A stretch of 64,000 nt of DNA from Sulfuritalea sp. (GCA_030651305.1 JAUSCI010000028.1:1-64000), one strand, 5' to 3'; positions 36,461-45,674 are shown, numbered from the stretch's first letter. Numbers and translations: made by a program. The notes: generated from the sequence alone by a model not told the origin.

Positions 36461-36774
36461 GCTGCGCCCATTCCAATCCGCCCGGTTACGCCGCTTGCGG
36501 CACCTGCGGTGAGGTGCTGCCACACGCGCGTTGCCGCTGTGGATTCATCGCCACCGTAACTGATGCGTATTGCGGGCGCTGCGGCGCCGAACTCGTGTCG
36601 ACGGCGGACGCAACAGCGCAACGCGCCGTCATGGATGCCGACAGTCGCTTTGACCTGGAGCGCATGGCGGAGCAGGCAGCCCAGGAAAACAAATTTCTGG
36701 AGACCACCCACAAAGCGCGCGTCAACCAGGATGACATACGCAAACTGGTGACCAAGCGCAGAAAGAAATTCTGA
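36457..36774 (+). CDS. small zinc-ribbon protein
   Basis: 105 residues from a GTG at 36457 overlapping the upstream stop. The first half has cysteine pairs CGTCG, CRC and CGRCG plus an early Cys-His, as in zinc ribbons. The second half is charged and helical (DLERMAEQAAQENKF; KLVTKRRKKF at the end). Function unknown; the coupling suggests it bridges the receiver and the ATPase. Confidence 0.75.
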   Translation: MSCAHSNPPGYAACGTCGEVLPHARCRCGFIATVTDAYCGRCGAELVSTADATAQRAVMDADSRFDLERMAEQAAQENKFLETTHKARVNQDDIRKLVTKRRKKF

Positions 36775-38480
36775 TGATCGAGCTGACGAAATCCCTTATC
36801 GCAAATTTCCAGGAAAAGGCGCGGATTCCCGCTTCTTCGCTGGACGGCATGCTCAAGGCGGCCAACCAGGACACCATCGAATTTGTGCAGTTCGTCATCA
36901 CGGATGGTTACCTTGATCGTGATACCGCGGGCGACTTGCTGGCGGCAATGATCAATTGCACCTATGTCAATCTGGGCAAGACGCTGTTCCAGAAAGAGGC
37001 ACTTGCGCTACTGCCGGGCGAGATTGCCGAACGCTACCAGGCAATCCCGCTTTACCAGATGGGCGATGCGGTAACCGTTGGCATGGTTCGCCCTGATGAT
37101 GCCAATGCGGTCAAGGAGCTGTCCACTCTGATGATGAAGCCGGTCAGCCCGGTGTTCTGTTTCCGGGACGAAATCGAGTCGGCAATCAAGGTCAGCTATC
37201 AGTCGACCAGCAACGTCGATGCGCTGGTGGCCAAGCTCGATCTGTCGCCGTTCCTTTCGGGAAAGTTCAGCGAGAAGCAACTGACTGATTTGGTCGAATC
37301 CAGACCGCTGGTAGCCCTGTCCGATTCGATCATCCTGCTGGCGCTGAAGGAGCGCGCTTCCGACATCCATATCGAGCCGAAGAAGAATGAGGTAGTGGTG
37401 CGGTTTCGCATAGATGGCGTGTTGGTCGATAAACTTTTTCTGCCGGTGGAAATGGCGCTGCCGCTGGCCTCACGCTACAAGATCATGGCGGAGATGGACA
37501 TCACCGAGAGGCGGAAGCCCCAGGATGGTCGCCTGAGTTTTCCACTACCTACAAAGAATCTGGACCTGCGCGTTTCCAGCCTGCCGGTGATGCACGGGGA
37601 AAAGGTAGTGATGCGAATTCTGGGCTCGCTCTACACCAGCGCCGCGCTCAATCTCGACAAGCTGGATTTTTCGCCGGAAATACTGCGTCCCTTCAAGGCA
37701 ACCCTGAAACAGCCGCAGGGCATCCTGTTCGTTACCGGCCCTACCGGTTCCGGCAAGAGTTCCACGCTGTATGCCGCGCTGAATTTCATCAACACGCCGG
37801 AAATCAATATCGTCACCATCGAAGACCCGGTCGAATACGACGTACCGAGCCTGAATCAGGTGATGGTCAACGACAAGGCGGGACGCAGCTTCGAGGCGGT
37901 TTTGCGCTCGGTGCTGCGGCAGGACCCGGACGCCATCCTGGTGGGCGAGATCCGCGACACGGAAACCGCGCGCATTGCCGCCCAGGCGGCGCTGACCGGG
38001 CATCTGGTGCTGACCACACTGCACACCAGCGATGCCATTCAGGCCACGACGCGTTTGCTGGAAATGGGGGTCGAGCGTTTCATCGTCGCCCCCTCCATCA
38101 TCGGCGTGCTGGGGCAGAGGCTGGTGCGGCGGCTGTGCGAATACTGCAAGACCGAACATCAGCCCGACCCCGATATCCTGCGCCAGTATTTTTTCTGGCG
38201 TGAAGGGGCAACACTGCCAGTTTTCTATCGTGGCGAAGGATGCGAGCACTGCGGCAAGACCGGTTATTCAGGGCGAATAGGCATCCATGAGTACCTCAAG
38301 GTGACACCGCAGATTCGCGAAGCCGTTTTGCGTGAACGCGATTACGACGAGATCATGGCTATCGCCATTCGTCAGGGATTCAAGAAACTCCGTTACGATG
38401 GCTTCAAGAAGGCCTTGCGCGGATTGACTTCGCTGGAAGAGGTTGTACGCGCAACCGCCTCTCTGGAGGACGACAAGTAG
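36774..38480 (+). CDS. PilB/GspE-family secretion ATPase
   Basis: 568 residues. An N-terminal MshEN/T2SSE-N domain (about 1-145) precedes the ATPase: Walker A GPTGSGKSSTLYA, Asp box IVTIEDPVEYD, Walker B LVGEIRD, His box LTTLHTSDA, and a zinc site (CEYC and CEHC). This family powers type IV pilus or type II secretion assembly. No pilin, platform protein or secretin gene is near; instead it follows a receiver and a zinc-ribbon gene in the che region. A role in pilus-based or secretion-linked motility is inference. Confidence 0.88.
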   Translation: MIELTKSLIANFQEKARIPASSLDGMLKAANQDTIEFVQFVITDGYLDRDTAGDLLAAMINCTYVNLGKTLFQKEALALLPGEIAERYQAIPLYQMGDAVTVGMVRPDDANAVKELSTLMMKPVSPVFCFRDEIESAIKVSYQSTSNVDALVAKLDLSPFLSGKFSEKQLTDLVESRPLVALSDSIILLALKERASDIHIEPKKNEVVVRFRIDGVLVDKLFLPVEMALPLASRYKIMAEMDITERRKPQDGRLSFPLPTKNLDLRVSSLPVMHGEKVVMRILGSLYTSAALNLDKLDFSPEILRPFKATLKQPQGILFVTGPTGSGKSSTLYAALNFINTPEINIVTIEDPVEYDVPSLNQVMVNDKAGRSFEAVLRSVLRQDPDAILVGEIRDTETARIAAQAALTGHLVLTTLHTSDAIQATTRLLEMGVERFIVAPSIIGVLGQRLVRRLCEYCKTEHQPDPDILRQYFFWREGATLPVFYRGEGCEHCGKTGYSGRIGIHEYLKVTPQIREAVLRERDYDEIMAIAIRQGFKKLRYDGFKKALRGLTSLEEVVRATASLEDDK

Positions 38481-38514
38481 GCATCGCAATGCAAGGCCGC
38501 GACCGGCGGGCAAG

Positions 38515-38537
38515 AGTCGGCGCTGGTGATACGGCGA
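38515..38537 (+). repeat. interspersed 23-bp repeat, copy G (3' end of YhhN-family gene)
   Basis: Perfect consensus with CAAG at the left and TTCAAGG at the right. The TCA just after the core is the stop codon of the minus-strand gene at 38539. Confidence 0.95.
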
Positions 38538-38538
38538 T

Positions 38539-39207
38539 TCAAGGCGAATTGGCGGCTTCCGTACTCGTCTGTGTCTGACGCCTGATCGCGGAAGCGGCAA
38601 ACAGTGCCTGTCCGACCCAGTAGGTGAGGATGATGGAAAACGCGGCACCCGGCATGGGTTGGGCGAAGCGGTGAATGCCGATCAAGGTATCGGAAAAGCC
38701 GAACAGCAGCGCGCCCACAAGCGGGCCCCAGCGAATCAGGGCGTCGCCTTGCGGTTCCAGCGCGCAGGCGGCGGCGCGCCAGATCATCGCCGCGATGACG
38801 ACGACGTAGATCGCCAGCGGTAGGGTGAATGTTCCCGCGCCGGGCAGCATCAGCCACAGCCCTGTTCCTGCGAAAACACTCACCGGCGCCAGCAGGATCA
38901 GCGCCGGGCTGCGGCTCCATTGCACAAACGCGGCCACATACAGTGCGTGACCGATGGCGAAGGCGATCATCCCCGGCAGAAACGCGTTGGGCAGTGCCAG
39001 GCAGACATCGCCGACGGCGCCGGCCAGAAGCCCCCACGCGATGCGACGTCCGGCACCGTTGCCGGCGTGATGCCACACCGCGAAGGCCAGTGCAACCACC
39101 AGCCATGGTTTGGTCAGCAGCTTGAGCCAGAACATGTCGAGCGTCAGCCCGACCATGTATAGCGACGCGGCCAATACGGCAGAGACAACCAACAGGACAG
39201 GGTTCAT
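38539..39207 (-). CDS. YhhN-family membrane protein (lysoplasmalogenase-like)
   Basis: 222 residues from the ATG at 39207, nearly all hydrophobic with about eight membrane segments. Family signatures are G-D-x-x-L-A-L-P (AVGDVCLALPN), GHALYVAAF, and ALLFGFSDTLIGIHRF near the end. YhhN/TMEM86 proteins hydrolyse the vinyl-ether bond of lysoplasmalogens; in bacteria the true substrate is uncertain. Its stop is provided by a copy of the interspersed repeat. It follows an MFS gene by 8 bases. Confidence 0.8.
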   Translation of the reverse strand: MNPVLLVVSAVLAASLYMVGLTLDMFWLKLLTKPWLVVALAFAVWHHAGNGAGRRIAWGLLAGAVGDVCLALPNAFLPGMIAFAIGHALYVAAFVQWSRSPALILLAPVSVFAGTGLWLMLPGAGTFTLPLAIYVVVIAAMIWRAAACALEPQGDALIRWGPLVGALLFGFSDTLIGIHRFAQPMPGAAFSIILTYWVGQALFAASAIRRQTQTSTEAANSP

Positions 39208-39215
39208 GGGGTTCC

Positions 39216-40388
39216 TCAGCAACGGGAGGAGCGACGGTGCAACCACAGCAGCATACTTGCCAGCGCCGTCATGGCCACGATAGGCAGGGCGTAGGTGTTG
39301 AGACTGGCCCAGCCTTCGCTGCTGATCAGGACTCCGGACGACAGCGAGGTCACGCCCTGCACGCCGAGCACGATGAAGTCGTTGGTGCCCTGCACCTTGG
39401 CCTTCTCTTCGGGACGGTAAGTCTCCGTCAGCAGTGTGGTGCCGCCGATGAACAGGAAGTTCCAGCCGACCCCCAGCAGCACCAGCGCCCACCAGAAATG
39501 CATCAGCGTAATGCCGGACAGGGCGATGCCGATGCAGACGAACATTAGCCCGGCACCGACGAAGAGGATGGGGAGCACGCCGAAACGCTTGATCAGCCCG
39601 CCGGTGAAGAAGGAGGGCGCGAACATGCCGATAACGTGCCATTGCAGGATGAAAGCGGTATCCGCGAACGGCAGGCCGCAGATGTCCATGGCCAGGGGCG
39701 TCGCTGTCATCAGCAGGTTCATCACGCCATAACCGCAGGCCGCAGCCAGCACGGCAACCACGACGGCCGGCTGGCGCGCGATCTGGTGCAGCGGGCGACC
39801 TACTGCCTTTTGTTCGGCGATCGACAGCGGCGGGATATCGAGGCGGTTGGATATCAGCATGGACAGCGCGGCAAAGCCGATCAGCGCGCCATAGCTGGCG
39901 AGGTAGGTCGGCTCCAGCAGCGTGCGGGTCAGCTTGCCGACTTCGGGACCGATCACTCCGCCGAGGATCCCTCCCGCCAGGGTCAGGGAGATGGCCTTGC
40001 CCTTCCAGTCGAGCGGTGCGGCATCGGCGGCGGCGAAGCGGTATTGCTGACCGAAAGCGTTATAGATGCCCGCGAATACCGTGCCGAAGCAGAGCAGCCA
40101 AAAGCTGCCGATGCTCACGGCGAAGGCCGAAATCAGCGCGCCGAGCATGCCGAGGCCGGCACCCAGCATGAAGCCGGCACGGCGGCCGTAACGCTTCATG
40201 AAGAAAGCAGCCGGCAGGGTCGCCAGCGCACCACCGATGACGTAGGTGGTGATCGGCAGGGTGGCGAGCCGCTTGTCGGCCGCGAGTTGCATGCCGAGCA
40301 GGCCGTTGATGGCGACCAGCATGATGCCGTTGGTCAACAAAAGCGCCTGCGCCGCGGCCAGCAACGCAATGTTCTTTCTGTGGTTCAT
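39216..40388 (-). CDS. MFS transporter
   Basis: 390 residues with about twelve hydrophobic segments. The loop-2 motif FFMKRYGRRAGFMLGAGLG and the second-half equivalent GGLIKRFG are those of major facilitator transporters. No signature fixes the substrate; the sequence style recalls the YfcJ/drug-efflux-like group. It sits 45 bases downstream of a hydrolase gene and just upstream of the yhhN-like gene in a minus-strand run. Confidence 0.85.
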   Translation of the reverse strand: MNHRKNIALLAAAQALLLTNGIMLVAINGLLGMQLAADKRLATLPITTYVIGGALATLPAAFFMKRYGRRAGFMLGAGLGMLGALISAFAVSIGSFWLLCFGTVFAGIYNAFGQQYRFAAADAAPLDWKGKAISLTLAGGILGGVIGPEVGKLTRTLLEPTYLASYGALIGFAALSMLISNRLDIPPLSIAEQKAVGRPLHQIARQPAVVVAVLAAACGYGVMNLLMTATPLAMDICGLPFADTAFILQWHVIGMFAPSFFTGGLIKRFGVLPILFVGAGLMFVCIGIALSGITLMHFWWALVLLGVGWNFLFIGGTTLLTETYRPEEKAKVQGTNDFIVLGVQGVTSLSSGVLISSEGWASLNTYALPIVAMTALASMLLWLHRRSSRC

Positions 40389-40433
40389 GGTGCAGGGGCT
40401 TCGATCAGGGGGCAGGGCTGCTGCAGCGGCGGG

Positions 40434-41249
40434 TCAGACGATGAAATTGCGCAAGGCGTCCAGCACCGCATCGGGCTGTTCGGCCATCAGCGCGTGGCCG
40501 GCGCCTTCGAGGCTGACGCTCCTGACGTCCTTGATCGCGGCGGCCAGCTTGGCGGCGGCTTTGGGATGCGTCATCATGTCCCGGCTGCCGCTGACGATCA
40601 GTGCCGGACAGGGCAGGGCGGCAGCGGCGTCCATGCCATGGCTGTAGGCATTGCAGGCGGCCAGGTCGTTGTGCAGGACGCCGGGTTTCTGCCGCTCCAT
40701 GAGCCGGCGCGAGGCTCCCAGCAGCCACATGCCCGGCACGGTGTTGCCACCGATGGTGCCGCGCGGTGAATGCGACCAGGTGTTGATCATGCCGATGGCT
40801 TTGGCTTCCTTGTCCTTGGCCGCACCGAGCAAGGCGTCCGAAACCGGCATCGGTACGGCGGTGCCGATCAGTGCAATACGTGCGATGCGTCCCGGATGGC
40901 GCGAGGCGCATTCAAGCGCCGTCAGCGAGCCCATGCTGTGGCCGACCAGGGAGACGGTTTTTGCCGCGCAGTTCGCCGTATCACCAGCGCCGACTTTCTC
41001 CAAAAGCAGTTCGATCCAGTCGGCGAGATCTTCGATCGAGGGCAGCGGACTGCCCGCGCTGCGCCCGTGGCCGGGGAGATCCACGGCCAGCACGGCAAAG
41101 CCGTGGTGGGCGAACCAGCGGCTCTGCAGGCTCCAGACGCTGTGATCGTTCTGCGCGCCATGGATGAAAACGACGCAGGGCAGTTTGACGTCGAAGGGTT
41201 TGCCGCCGGTGTAGGCGTATGCCGCCTTGCCGTCGATTTCGCTTTCCAT
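40434..41249 (-). CDS. alpha/beta hydrolase with an in-frame repeat insertion
   Basis: 271 residues: oxyanion region VVFIHGAQNDHSVW, LAVDLPGHGRS, nucleophile Ser in LVGHSMGSL, Asp in VSGSRDMMTHP and His in EGAGHALMAEQ. The ATG at 41249 is preferred; the frame also has a TTG at 41255 overlapping metY. The loop before the nucleophile strand contains KVGAGDTAN, encoded by the interspersed repeat. Substrate unknown; co-transcribed with metY. Confidence 0.85.
   Translation of the reverse strand: MESEIDGKAAYAYTGGKPFDVKLPCVVFIHGAQNDHSVWSLQSRWFAHHGFAVLAVDLPGHGRSAGSPLPSIEDLADWIELLLEKVGAGDTANCAAKTVSLVGHSMGSLTALECASRHPGRIARIALIGTAVPMPVSDALLGAAKDKEAKAIGMINTWSHSPRGTIGGNTVPGMWLLGASRRLMERQKPGVLHNDLAACNAYSHGMDAAAALPCPALIVSGSRDMMTHPKAAAKLAAAIKDVRSVSLEGAGHALMAEQPDAVLDALRNFIV
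40973..40995 (-). repeat. interspersed 23-bp repeat, copy H (inside hydrolase gene)
   Basis: Perfect 23-base core on the minus strand, in the same orientation and frame relative to its gene as copy A (VGAGDTA). CAAG flanks are absent. Confidence 0.9.
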
Positions 41250-41251
41250 GG

Positions 41252-42538
41252 TCAAGCCTTCGCGGCGGCAGCGAGGCCGCGATTGAGGTCCTCGATCAGA
41301 TCGCCGACGTCTTCGAGGCCGATAGACAGGCGAATGGTGCCCGGATGGATGCCGGAGGCAAGGAGCGCGTCGTCGGACATGCGAAAATGGGTGGTCGATG
41401 CCGGGTGGATCACCAGCGATTTGGCGTCGCCGACGTTGGCGAGGTGGGAAAAGACGCGCAGGGCTTCGATGAACTTGCGGCCGCCAGTGCGGCCGCTCTT
41501 GAGCGTAAAACTGAATACGGAACCGGCCCCGCGCGGCAGCAGCTTTTGTGCCAGCGCATGGTCGGGATGATTCTCCAGCTCAGGATAGCCGACGCCTGCC
41601 ACGGCATCGTTCTTCACCAGGTGCGCGACCGCCTGCCGCGTGTTGGCGATGTGCCGCTCCATGCGCAGCGGCAGGGTTTCGACGCCTTGCAGCAACTGGA
41701 AGGCGGTCATCGGGCTCATGCAGGCGCCGAAGTCGCGCAGGCCCTCGCGACGAGCCCGCAAGAGGAAAGCGGCGATGGTGGACTCCTCGCTGAAATCCAT
41801 GCCGTGAAAGCCTTCATAGGGCTCGGTCAGCGTCGGAAACTTACCGCCCGAGGCTTCCCAGTCGAAGGTGCCGCCATCGACCAGCAAGCCGCCGATGGCG
41901 ACGCCGTGTCCACCGAGGAACTTGGTGGCGGAATGAAATATCAGGTCGGCACCGTGGTCAAAGGGACGCATCAGCCAGGGCGTGGTGAAGGTGCTGTCCA
42001 CCATCAGCGGCAGACCATGCTGATGAGCGATGGCGGCGACTTCGGGAATGTTCAGTACATCGAGTCCCGGATTGCCCAGCGTTTCGCCGAACAGCAGTCG
42101 CGTTTCGGGACGAATCGCGGCGCGCCAGGCGTCGAGGTCGCGCGGATCGACAAACGTGGTGGTGATGCCAAAGCGCGGCAGCGTGTAATCGAGCAGGTTG
42201 TGCGAACCGCCGTACAGCGAACGGCTGGCAACGATATGCGAGCCGGCGCCCATCAGCGTGGCGATCGCCAGGTGCAGGGCGGCCTGGCCCGAGGCTGTCG
42301 CTATCGCCCCGACCCCGCCTTCGAGTGCGGCGATGCGCTCTTCGAGCACGGCATTGGTCGGGTTGGAGATGCGCGAATAGACATGGCCGGCGCGTTCCAT
42401 GTTGAACAGCGCCGCGGCCTGATCGGAATCCTTGAAAACGTAGGAGGTGGTGAGATAGATCGGTGTCGCACGCGCGCCATAGCGCTCGTCCGGCACCTGC
42501 CCCGCATGCAGGGCCAGGGTGTTGAAATTGTAGGTCAT
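41252..42538 (-). CDS. metY: O-acetylhomoserine aminocarboxypropyltransferase MetY
   Basis: 428 residues of the Cys/Met PLP enzyme family. TLALHAGQVPDERYGARATPIYLTTS-type N-terminus, SGQAALHLA, NPGLDVLNI, the catalytic Lys in HSATKFLGGHG and VIHPASTTHFRM are present. It makes homocysteine (or methionine) from O-acetylhomoserine and a sulfur donor. The length (~430) and N-terminus favour MetY over MetZ or MetB. It overlaps the ydcH-like gene (ATGA). Confidence 0.93.
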   Translation of the reverse strand: MTYNFNTLALHAGQVPDERYGARATPIYLTTSYVFKDSDQAAALFNMERAGHVYSRISNPTNAVLEERIAALEGGVGAIATASGQAALHLAIATLMGAGSHIVASRSLYGGSHNLLDYTLPRFGITTTFVDPRDLDAWRAAIRPETRLLFGETLGNPGLDVLNIPEVAAIAHQHGLPLMVDSTFTTPWLMRPFDHGADLIFHSATKFLGGHGVAIGGLLVDGGTFDWEASGGKFPTLTEPYEGFHGMDFSEESTIAAFLLRARREGLRDFGACMSPMTAFQLLQGVETLPLRMERHIANTRQAVAHLVKNDAVAGVGYPELENHPDHALAQKLLPRGAGSVFSFTLKSGRTGGRKFIEALRVFSHLANVGDAKSLVIHPASTTHFRMSDDALLASGIHPGTIRLSIGLEDVGDLIEDLNRGLAAAAKA

Positions 42539-42759
42539 GCGTATTCGTCGGGGTCGGGATCGAGCGTGCGCTCGAGTGCCGAAATGCGATCCTTGATCAG
42601 CAGCTTGCGCTTCTTCATGCGTCGTAGCAGGAGCTGGTCTTCAGGGGGTGCCAGCATCATGCGGCTAATTGCCTCGTCGAGATCGCGATGCTCGGTGCGC
42701 AATTCGACCAGGCGGACCTGCAAAGCTTCGGGAGTCTCGGTCGCGTCTTTGGTTTCCAT
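42535..42759 (-). CDS. YdcH/DUF465-family small coiled-coil protein
   Basis: 74 residues, mostly helical and charged, with the family pattern LRTEHRDLDEAI and LLLRRMKKRKLLIKDRI. Members are small cytoplasmic proteins of unknown function. The stop overlaps the metY start. Confidence 0.85.
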   Translation of the reverse strand: METKDATETPEALQVRLVELRTEHRDLDEAISRMMLAPPEDQLLLRRMKKRKLLIKDRISALERTLDPDPDEYA

Positions 42760-42776
42760 GTCTCGTTCCGTCCGGT

Positions 42777-43208
42777 TCAGCTTGCGATGTACTGCTCCAG
42801 TTGCTTGATCAGGAAGGCCTGCTCGGAAATGGTTTCCTTGACCAGATCGCCGATCGATACCATGCCGACCACACGCTGATTGGCATCGAGTACGGGCAGG
42901 TGACGGACACGTTTGTCGGTCATCAGCGCCATCGCCTCGTCGGTCGTCTGTTCGGGCAGGGCGTAGAGCACCTTCTCGGTCATGATCTTCCGCACCGGAG
43001 TTTCCTTCGACGAGTTGCCGAGAAGCTCTCCCTGGCGGGCATAATCCCGCTCGCTGAAGATGCCGGCCAGCTTTCCGTCTTGCATCGCCAGTACGGCGCC
43101 GATGTGGTGCTTGGCCATGAGTTCCAGGGCAGAGAAAACAGTGTCATCCGGCGATACGCAAATTGGTGTGCACGGACGCTCTTCAAGCAATTTCTTCAAG
43201 GTCTTCAT
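42777..43208 (-). CDS. two-CBS-domain protein
   Basis: 143 residues, two CBS motifs in tandem (VSPDDTVFSALELMAKHHIGAVLAM; GIFSERDYAR; ALPEQTTDEAMALMTDKRVRHLPVLD; GMVSIGDLVK). Such proteins bind adenine nucleotides and regulate partners. A good AGGAGG stands before the ATG. It lies 18 bases before the ydcH-like gene. Confidence 0.92.
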   Translation of the reverse strand: MKTLKKLLEERPCTPICVSPDDTVFSALELMAKHHIGAVLAMQDGKLAGIFSERDYARQGELLGNSSKETPVRKIMTEKVLYALPEQTTDEAMALMTDKRVRHLPVLDANQRVVGMVSIGDLVKETISEQAFLIKQLEQYIAS

Positions 43209-43359
43209 GGTAACTCCTCCTCTGGTTGTCAGGCCGGCCGCATCATGCCGGAACTACGCGATGTCTGTTGCTTGCTATTGTGCAGGAAGACGGTGTGTGT
43301 TGGGCAACAGCCGGAATTCTTCTTCGTCGCAGCCGGCAGCGTGGGGCGAGCATGTGCTG

Positions 43360-44001
43360 TTACTCCACCAGTCCATGTTCGAGGCCGTAGCGAATCAGCT
43401 CGGCGGTGCTCTTGAGTCCCATCTTTTCCAGCAGGCGGGCGCGATAGGTGCTGACAGTGGCAACGCCGAGGCTTAGTTTTTCCGCGACCTGGGTCAGGGT
43501 GTTGCCGGTGGAAATAAGCACCAATACCTGATATTCGCGATCGGTGATCCGCTCGTGCGGCGACTTTTCGGTATTTTCCGAAATCGCTTCGGCGAGCTGC
43601 TGGGCGACGGCCGGGCTGAGGTATTTCTTGCCGGAGGCCACCTGGCGAATCGCGGTAACCAGCAGTTCGGGCGCGCTCTGTTTGGTCAGGTATCCCGAGG
43701 CGCCTGCCTTCAAGGCGCGAATGGCGTATTGCTCCTCGGGATGCATGCTCAGAATCAGCACCGGCAGGCGCGGGAATTCCTTCTTCAGTTGTTTCAGCGT
43801 ATCGATGCCGTTCCGGTTGGGCATCGATACGTCGAGCAGGAACACGTCCCACACCTGCTGTCGTGCCAGTATCAGGGCTTCGGCGCCATCGCCGGCTTCG
43901 CCGGTAACCAGCAAATCCTCGGTTTCGGAAAGTATCTGCTTGAGCCCCTGCCGGACAATGGCATGGTCATCGGCAATAAGGACGTGGATCTTGTCGGCCA
44001 T
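43360..44001 (-). CDS. NarL/UvrY-type response regulator
   Basis: 213 residues: receiver with IADDHAIVRQG, phospho-acceptor Asp in FLLDVSMPNRNG and Lys in LTKQS; LuxR-type helix-turn-helix at the C-terminus (ITDREYQVLVLISTGNTLTQVAEKL). It is 2 bases downstream of a HisKA_3 kinase gene, its evident partner. Confidence 0.93.
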   Translation of the reverse strand: MADKIHVLIADDHAIVRQGLKQILSETEDLLVTGEAGDGAEALILARQQVWDVFLLDVSMPNRNGIDTLKQLKKEFPRLPVLILSMHPEEQYAIRALKAGASGYLTKQSAPELLVTAIRQVASGKKYLSPAVAQQLAEAISENTEKSPHERITDREYQVLVLISTGNTLTQVAEKLSLGVATVSTYRARLLEKMGLKSTAELIRYGLEHGLVE

Positions 44002-44003
44002 GA

Positions 44004-45536
44004 TTAAAACAGCTTGTGTTGCAATTCCTCTTCGTCCGGAGGTTCTACGCCGGCCTGTTCCGGAACGCGCAGGATGATGTGAGTGCCGCCGTGTTCCGCC
44101 GGTCCGATAAGAAATTCTCCGGCAAGGCTCAATACCCGCTCCCGGATTCCGCGCAACCCGAATGATTTTGGCTTATGCATGTCTGCTTCTGAAATGCCGC
44201 GACCATTGTCCCTGATCTCCAGCAGGATGTTACCCCGTTCGCGCCGCAAACGCATGACAACAAGCGATGCGTGCGCATGTTTCGCAACATTCGTCAGCGC
44301 CTCCTGGGCAATGCGGAACAGTGCCAGCGAGGTATCCGGCTCCGGCTCGATGGCATCTTCGTCGCATTGCACCCGGCACGGAATGCCAAAGCGCTGGGTA
44401 AAGTCTTCCGCCTGGCATTCAATTGCGGCGGGCAGGCCGAACTCCTTGAGAATGCCGGGTCGCAGTTCCCGTGCGACGCGGCTGGCGGTGCTCATCGCCT
44501 GGTCGAGCAGATGCTCGATGGAATGTGCCTTCTCGCGCAGACGGTCGGCGCCTTCCGGCAGCTTGCTGGCCAGATGCGCGGCCTCTATTTTCAGAAAAAC
44601 GAGGATGGAGCCGAGTTCGTCGTGGATGTCGCGCGAAATTCGTTCCCGCTCTTCTTCCTTGACGGCTTCGAGGTGGGTGGAAAGCTCCGCCAGTTGCTGC
44701 CGCGAACCGCGCAGTTCGGCCTCGCTTTCTTTGCTTTCGGTAATGTTGGTGGCAATTCCGCGCCATTCGACAACGCCGGAATCGAAATGATGCGGCGTCG
44801 AACGCAAGTTGATCCACTTTTGTCGAGTACGGCCGCGGGTGCAGCCTTCCCAGTTGAGCAAGCGGCCCTTGGCGGCCGACTCGCGCAAGGCGTTTTCCAG
44901 GCTGCTCCGCGTTTCGGCGTCGAAGGCATCGAACAGTCTGCCGGCCGAGGCCAGCAGGTGCTGCTGTTTGAAGCCAAAGAGCTTCTGGCAGCCTTCACTG
45001 ACGAACAGGAAGCGAAACCCGCCTTCGACGTCGCGGCGCAATTGAAACAGCATGCCCGGCAGGTTCGAGGCTAGCGCGTCAAAACGCGCCTGGCTCTCGT
45101 TGAGCATTTCCAGCGCGGCACGGTGGTCGGCGCGGTGCCGGGCTTCGCGCACTTCACGTTCGACGGCGGGAATCAGCCGTTCGAGCCGGTCTGCATCGAT
45201 CACGTCACGTGCCCCCGCTTTCATGGCCGGCTGCGTTCCGCGCTCGTCGCTGGGGCCAGCCACGACAATCAGGGGCAGATCAAGACCGGCTTCGTCGATA
45301 TGCCTGACCACCTCCTGGACTGAAAGCGAACTGAGGCCAGGAATGTAAAGCGCGGCATCCCAAGGCTGCTCGCCCAAGGCGTCGCGCAGCCCGTATGGCG
45401 TATCGACGCGGTGGAATTCGGAGGCTTTGTCCGCTTCTGCAAAGACCGGCAGCAGCCTCGCCGCGACCTTGTCCGAGGCAGCGACAAGAAGTAAATGCAA
45501 AGCCTGGCGGGGAGTCGAACTGGCGACCATGGGCAA
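44004..45536 (-). CDS. NarX/DegS-type sensor histidine kinase with pseudo-receiver and PAS domains
   Basis: 510 soluble residues. The N-terminal ~120 resemble a receiver but lack the acidic pair and phospho-acceptor (LLVAASD; ALYIPGLSS). A PAS domain follows (about 145-270), then HisKA_3 with the phosphorylated His in RISRDIHDELGSIL, and HATPase boxes (FRIAQEALTNVAKHA, DNGRGI, FGLRGIRERV). It phosphorylates the LuxR-type regulator encoded immediately downstream. It is divergent from tRNA-Thr. Confidence 0.9.
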   Translation of the reverse strand: MPMVASSTPRQALHLLLVAASDKVAARLLPVFAEADKASEFHRVDTPYGLRDALGEQPWDAALYIPGLSSLSVQEVVRHIDEAGLDLPLIVVAGPSDERGTQPAMKAGARDVIDADRLERLIPAVEREVREARHRADHRAALEMLNESQARFDALASNLPGMLFQLRRDVEGGFRFLFVSEGCQKLFGFKQQHLLASAGRLFDAFDAETRSSLENALRESAAKGRLLNWEGCTRGRTRQKWINLRSTPHHFDSGVVEWRGIATNITESKESEAELRGSRQQLAELSTHLEAVKEEERERISRDIHDELGSILVFLKIEAAHLASKLPEGADRLREKAHSIEHLLDQAMSTASRVARELRPGILKEFGLPAAIECQAEDFTQRFGIPCRVQCDEDAIEPEPDTSLALFRIAQEALTNVAKHAHASLVVMRLRRERGNILLEIRDNGRGISEADMHKPKSFGLRGIRERVLSLAGEFLIGPAEHGGTHIILRVPEQAGVEPPDEEELQHKLF

Positions 45537-45583
45537 CGTTGATGGTGGAGAAGACGAAGTTTATAGCAGCGAACCGGCTCCGC

Positions 45584-45589
45584 TATAAT
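45584..45589 (+). promoter_or_regulatory. -10 element of the tRNA-Thr promoter
   Basis: A perfect TATAAT nine bases before the tRNA 5' end. No convincing -35 element is seen at the right distance (TTATAG). Confidence 0.6.
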
Positions 45590-45598
45590 TCGCTTGAA

Positions 45599-45674
45599 GC
45601 CGGCATAGCTCAGATGGTAGAGCAACCGCCTTGTAAGCGGTAGGTCACCAGTTCGATTCCGGTTGCCGGCACCA
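45599..45674 (+). tRNA. tRNA-Thr (anticodon TGT)
   Basis: Acceptor GCCGGCA pairs with TGCCGGC, followed by discriminator A and an encoded CCA. The D arm, anticodon loop CTTGTAA in a 4-5 bp stem and the T loop TTCGATT are all present. An integrase gene begins 220 bases on, so it is the probable attachment gene of the island. Confidence 0.96.
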
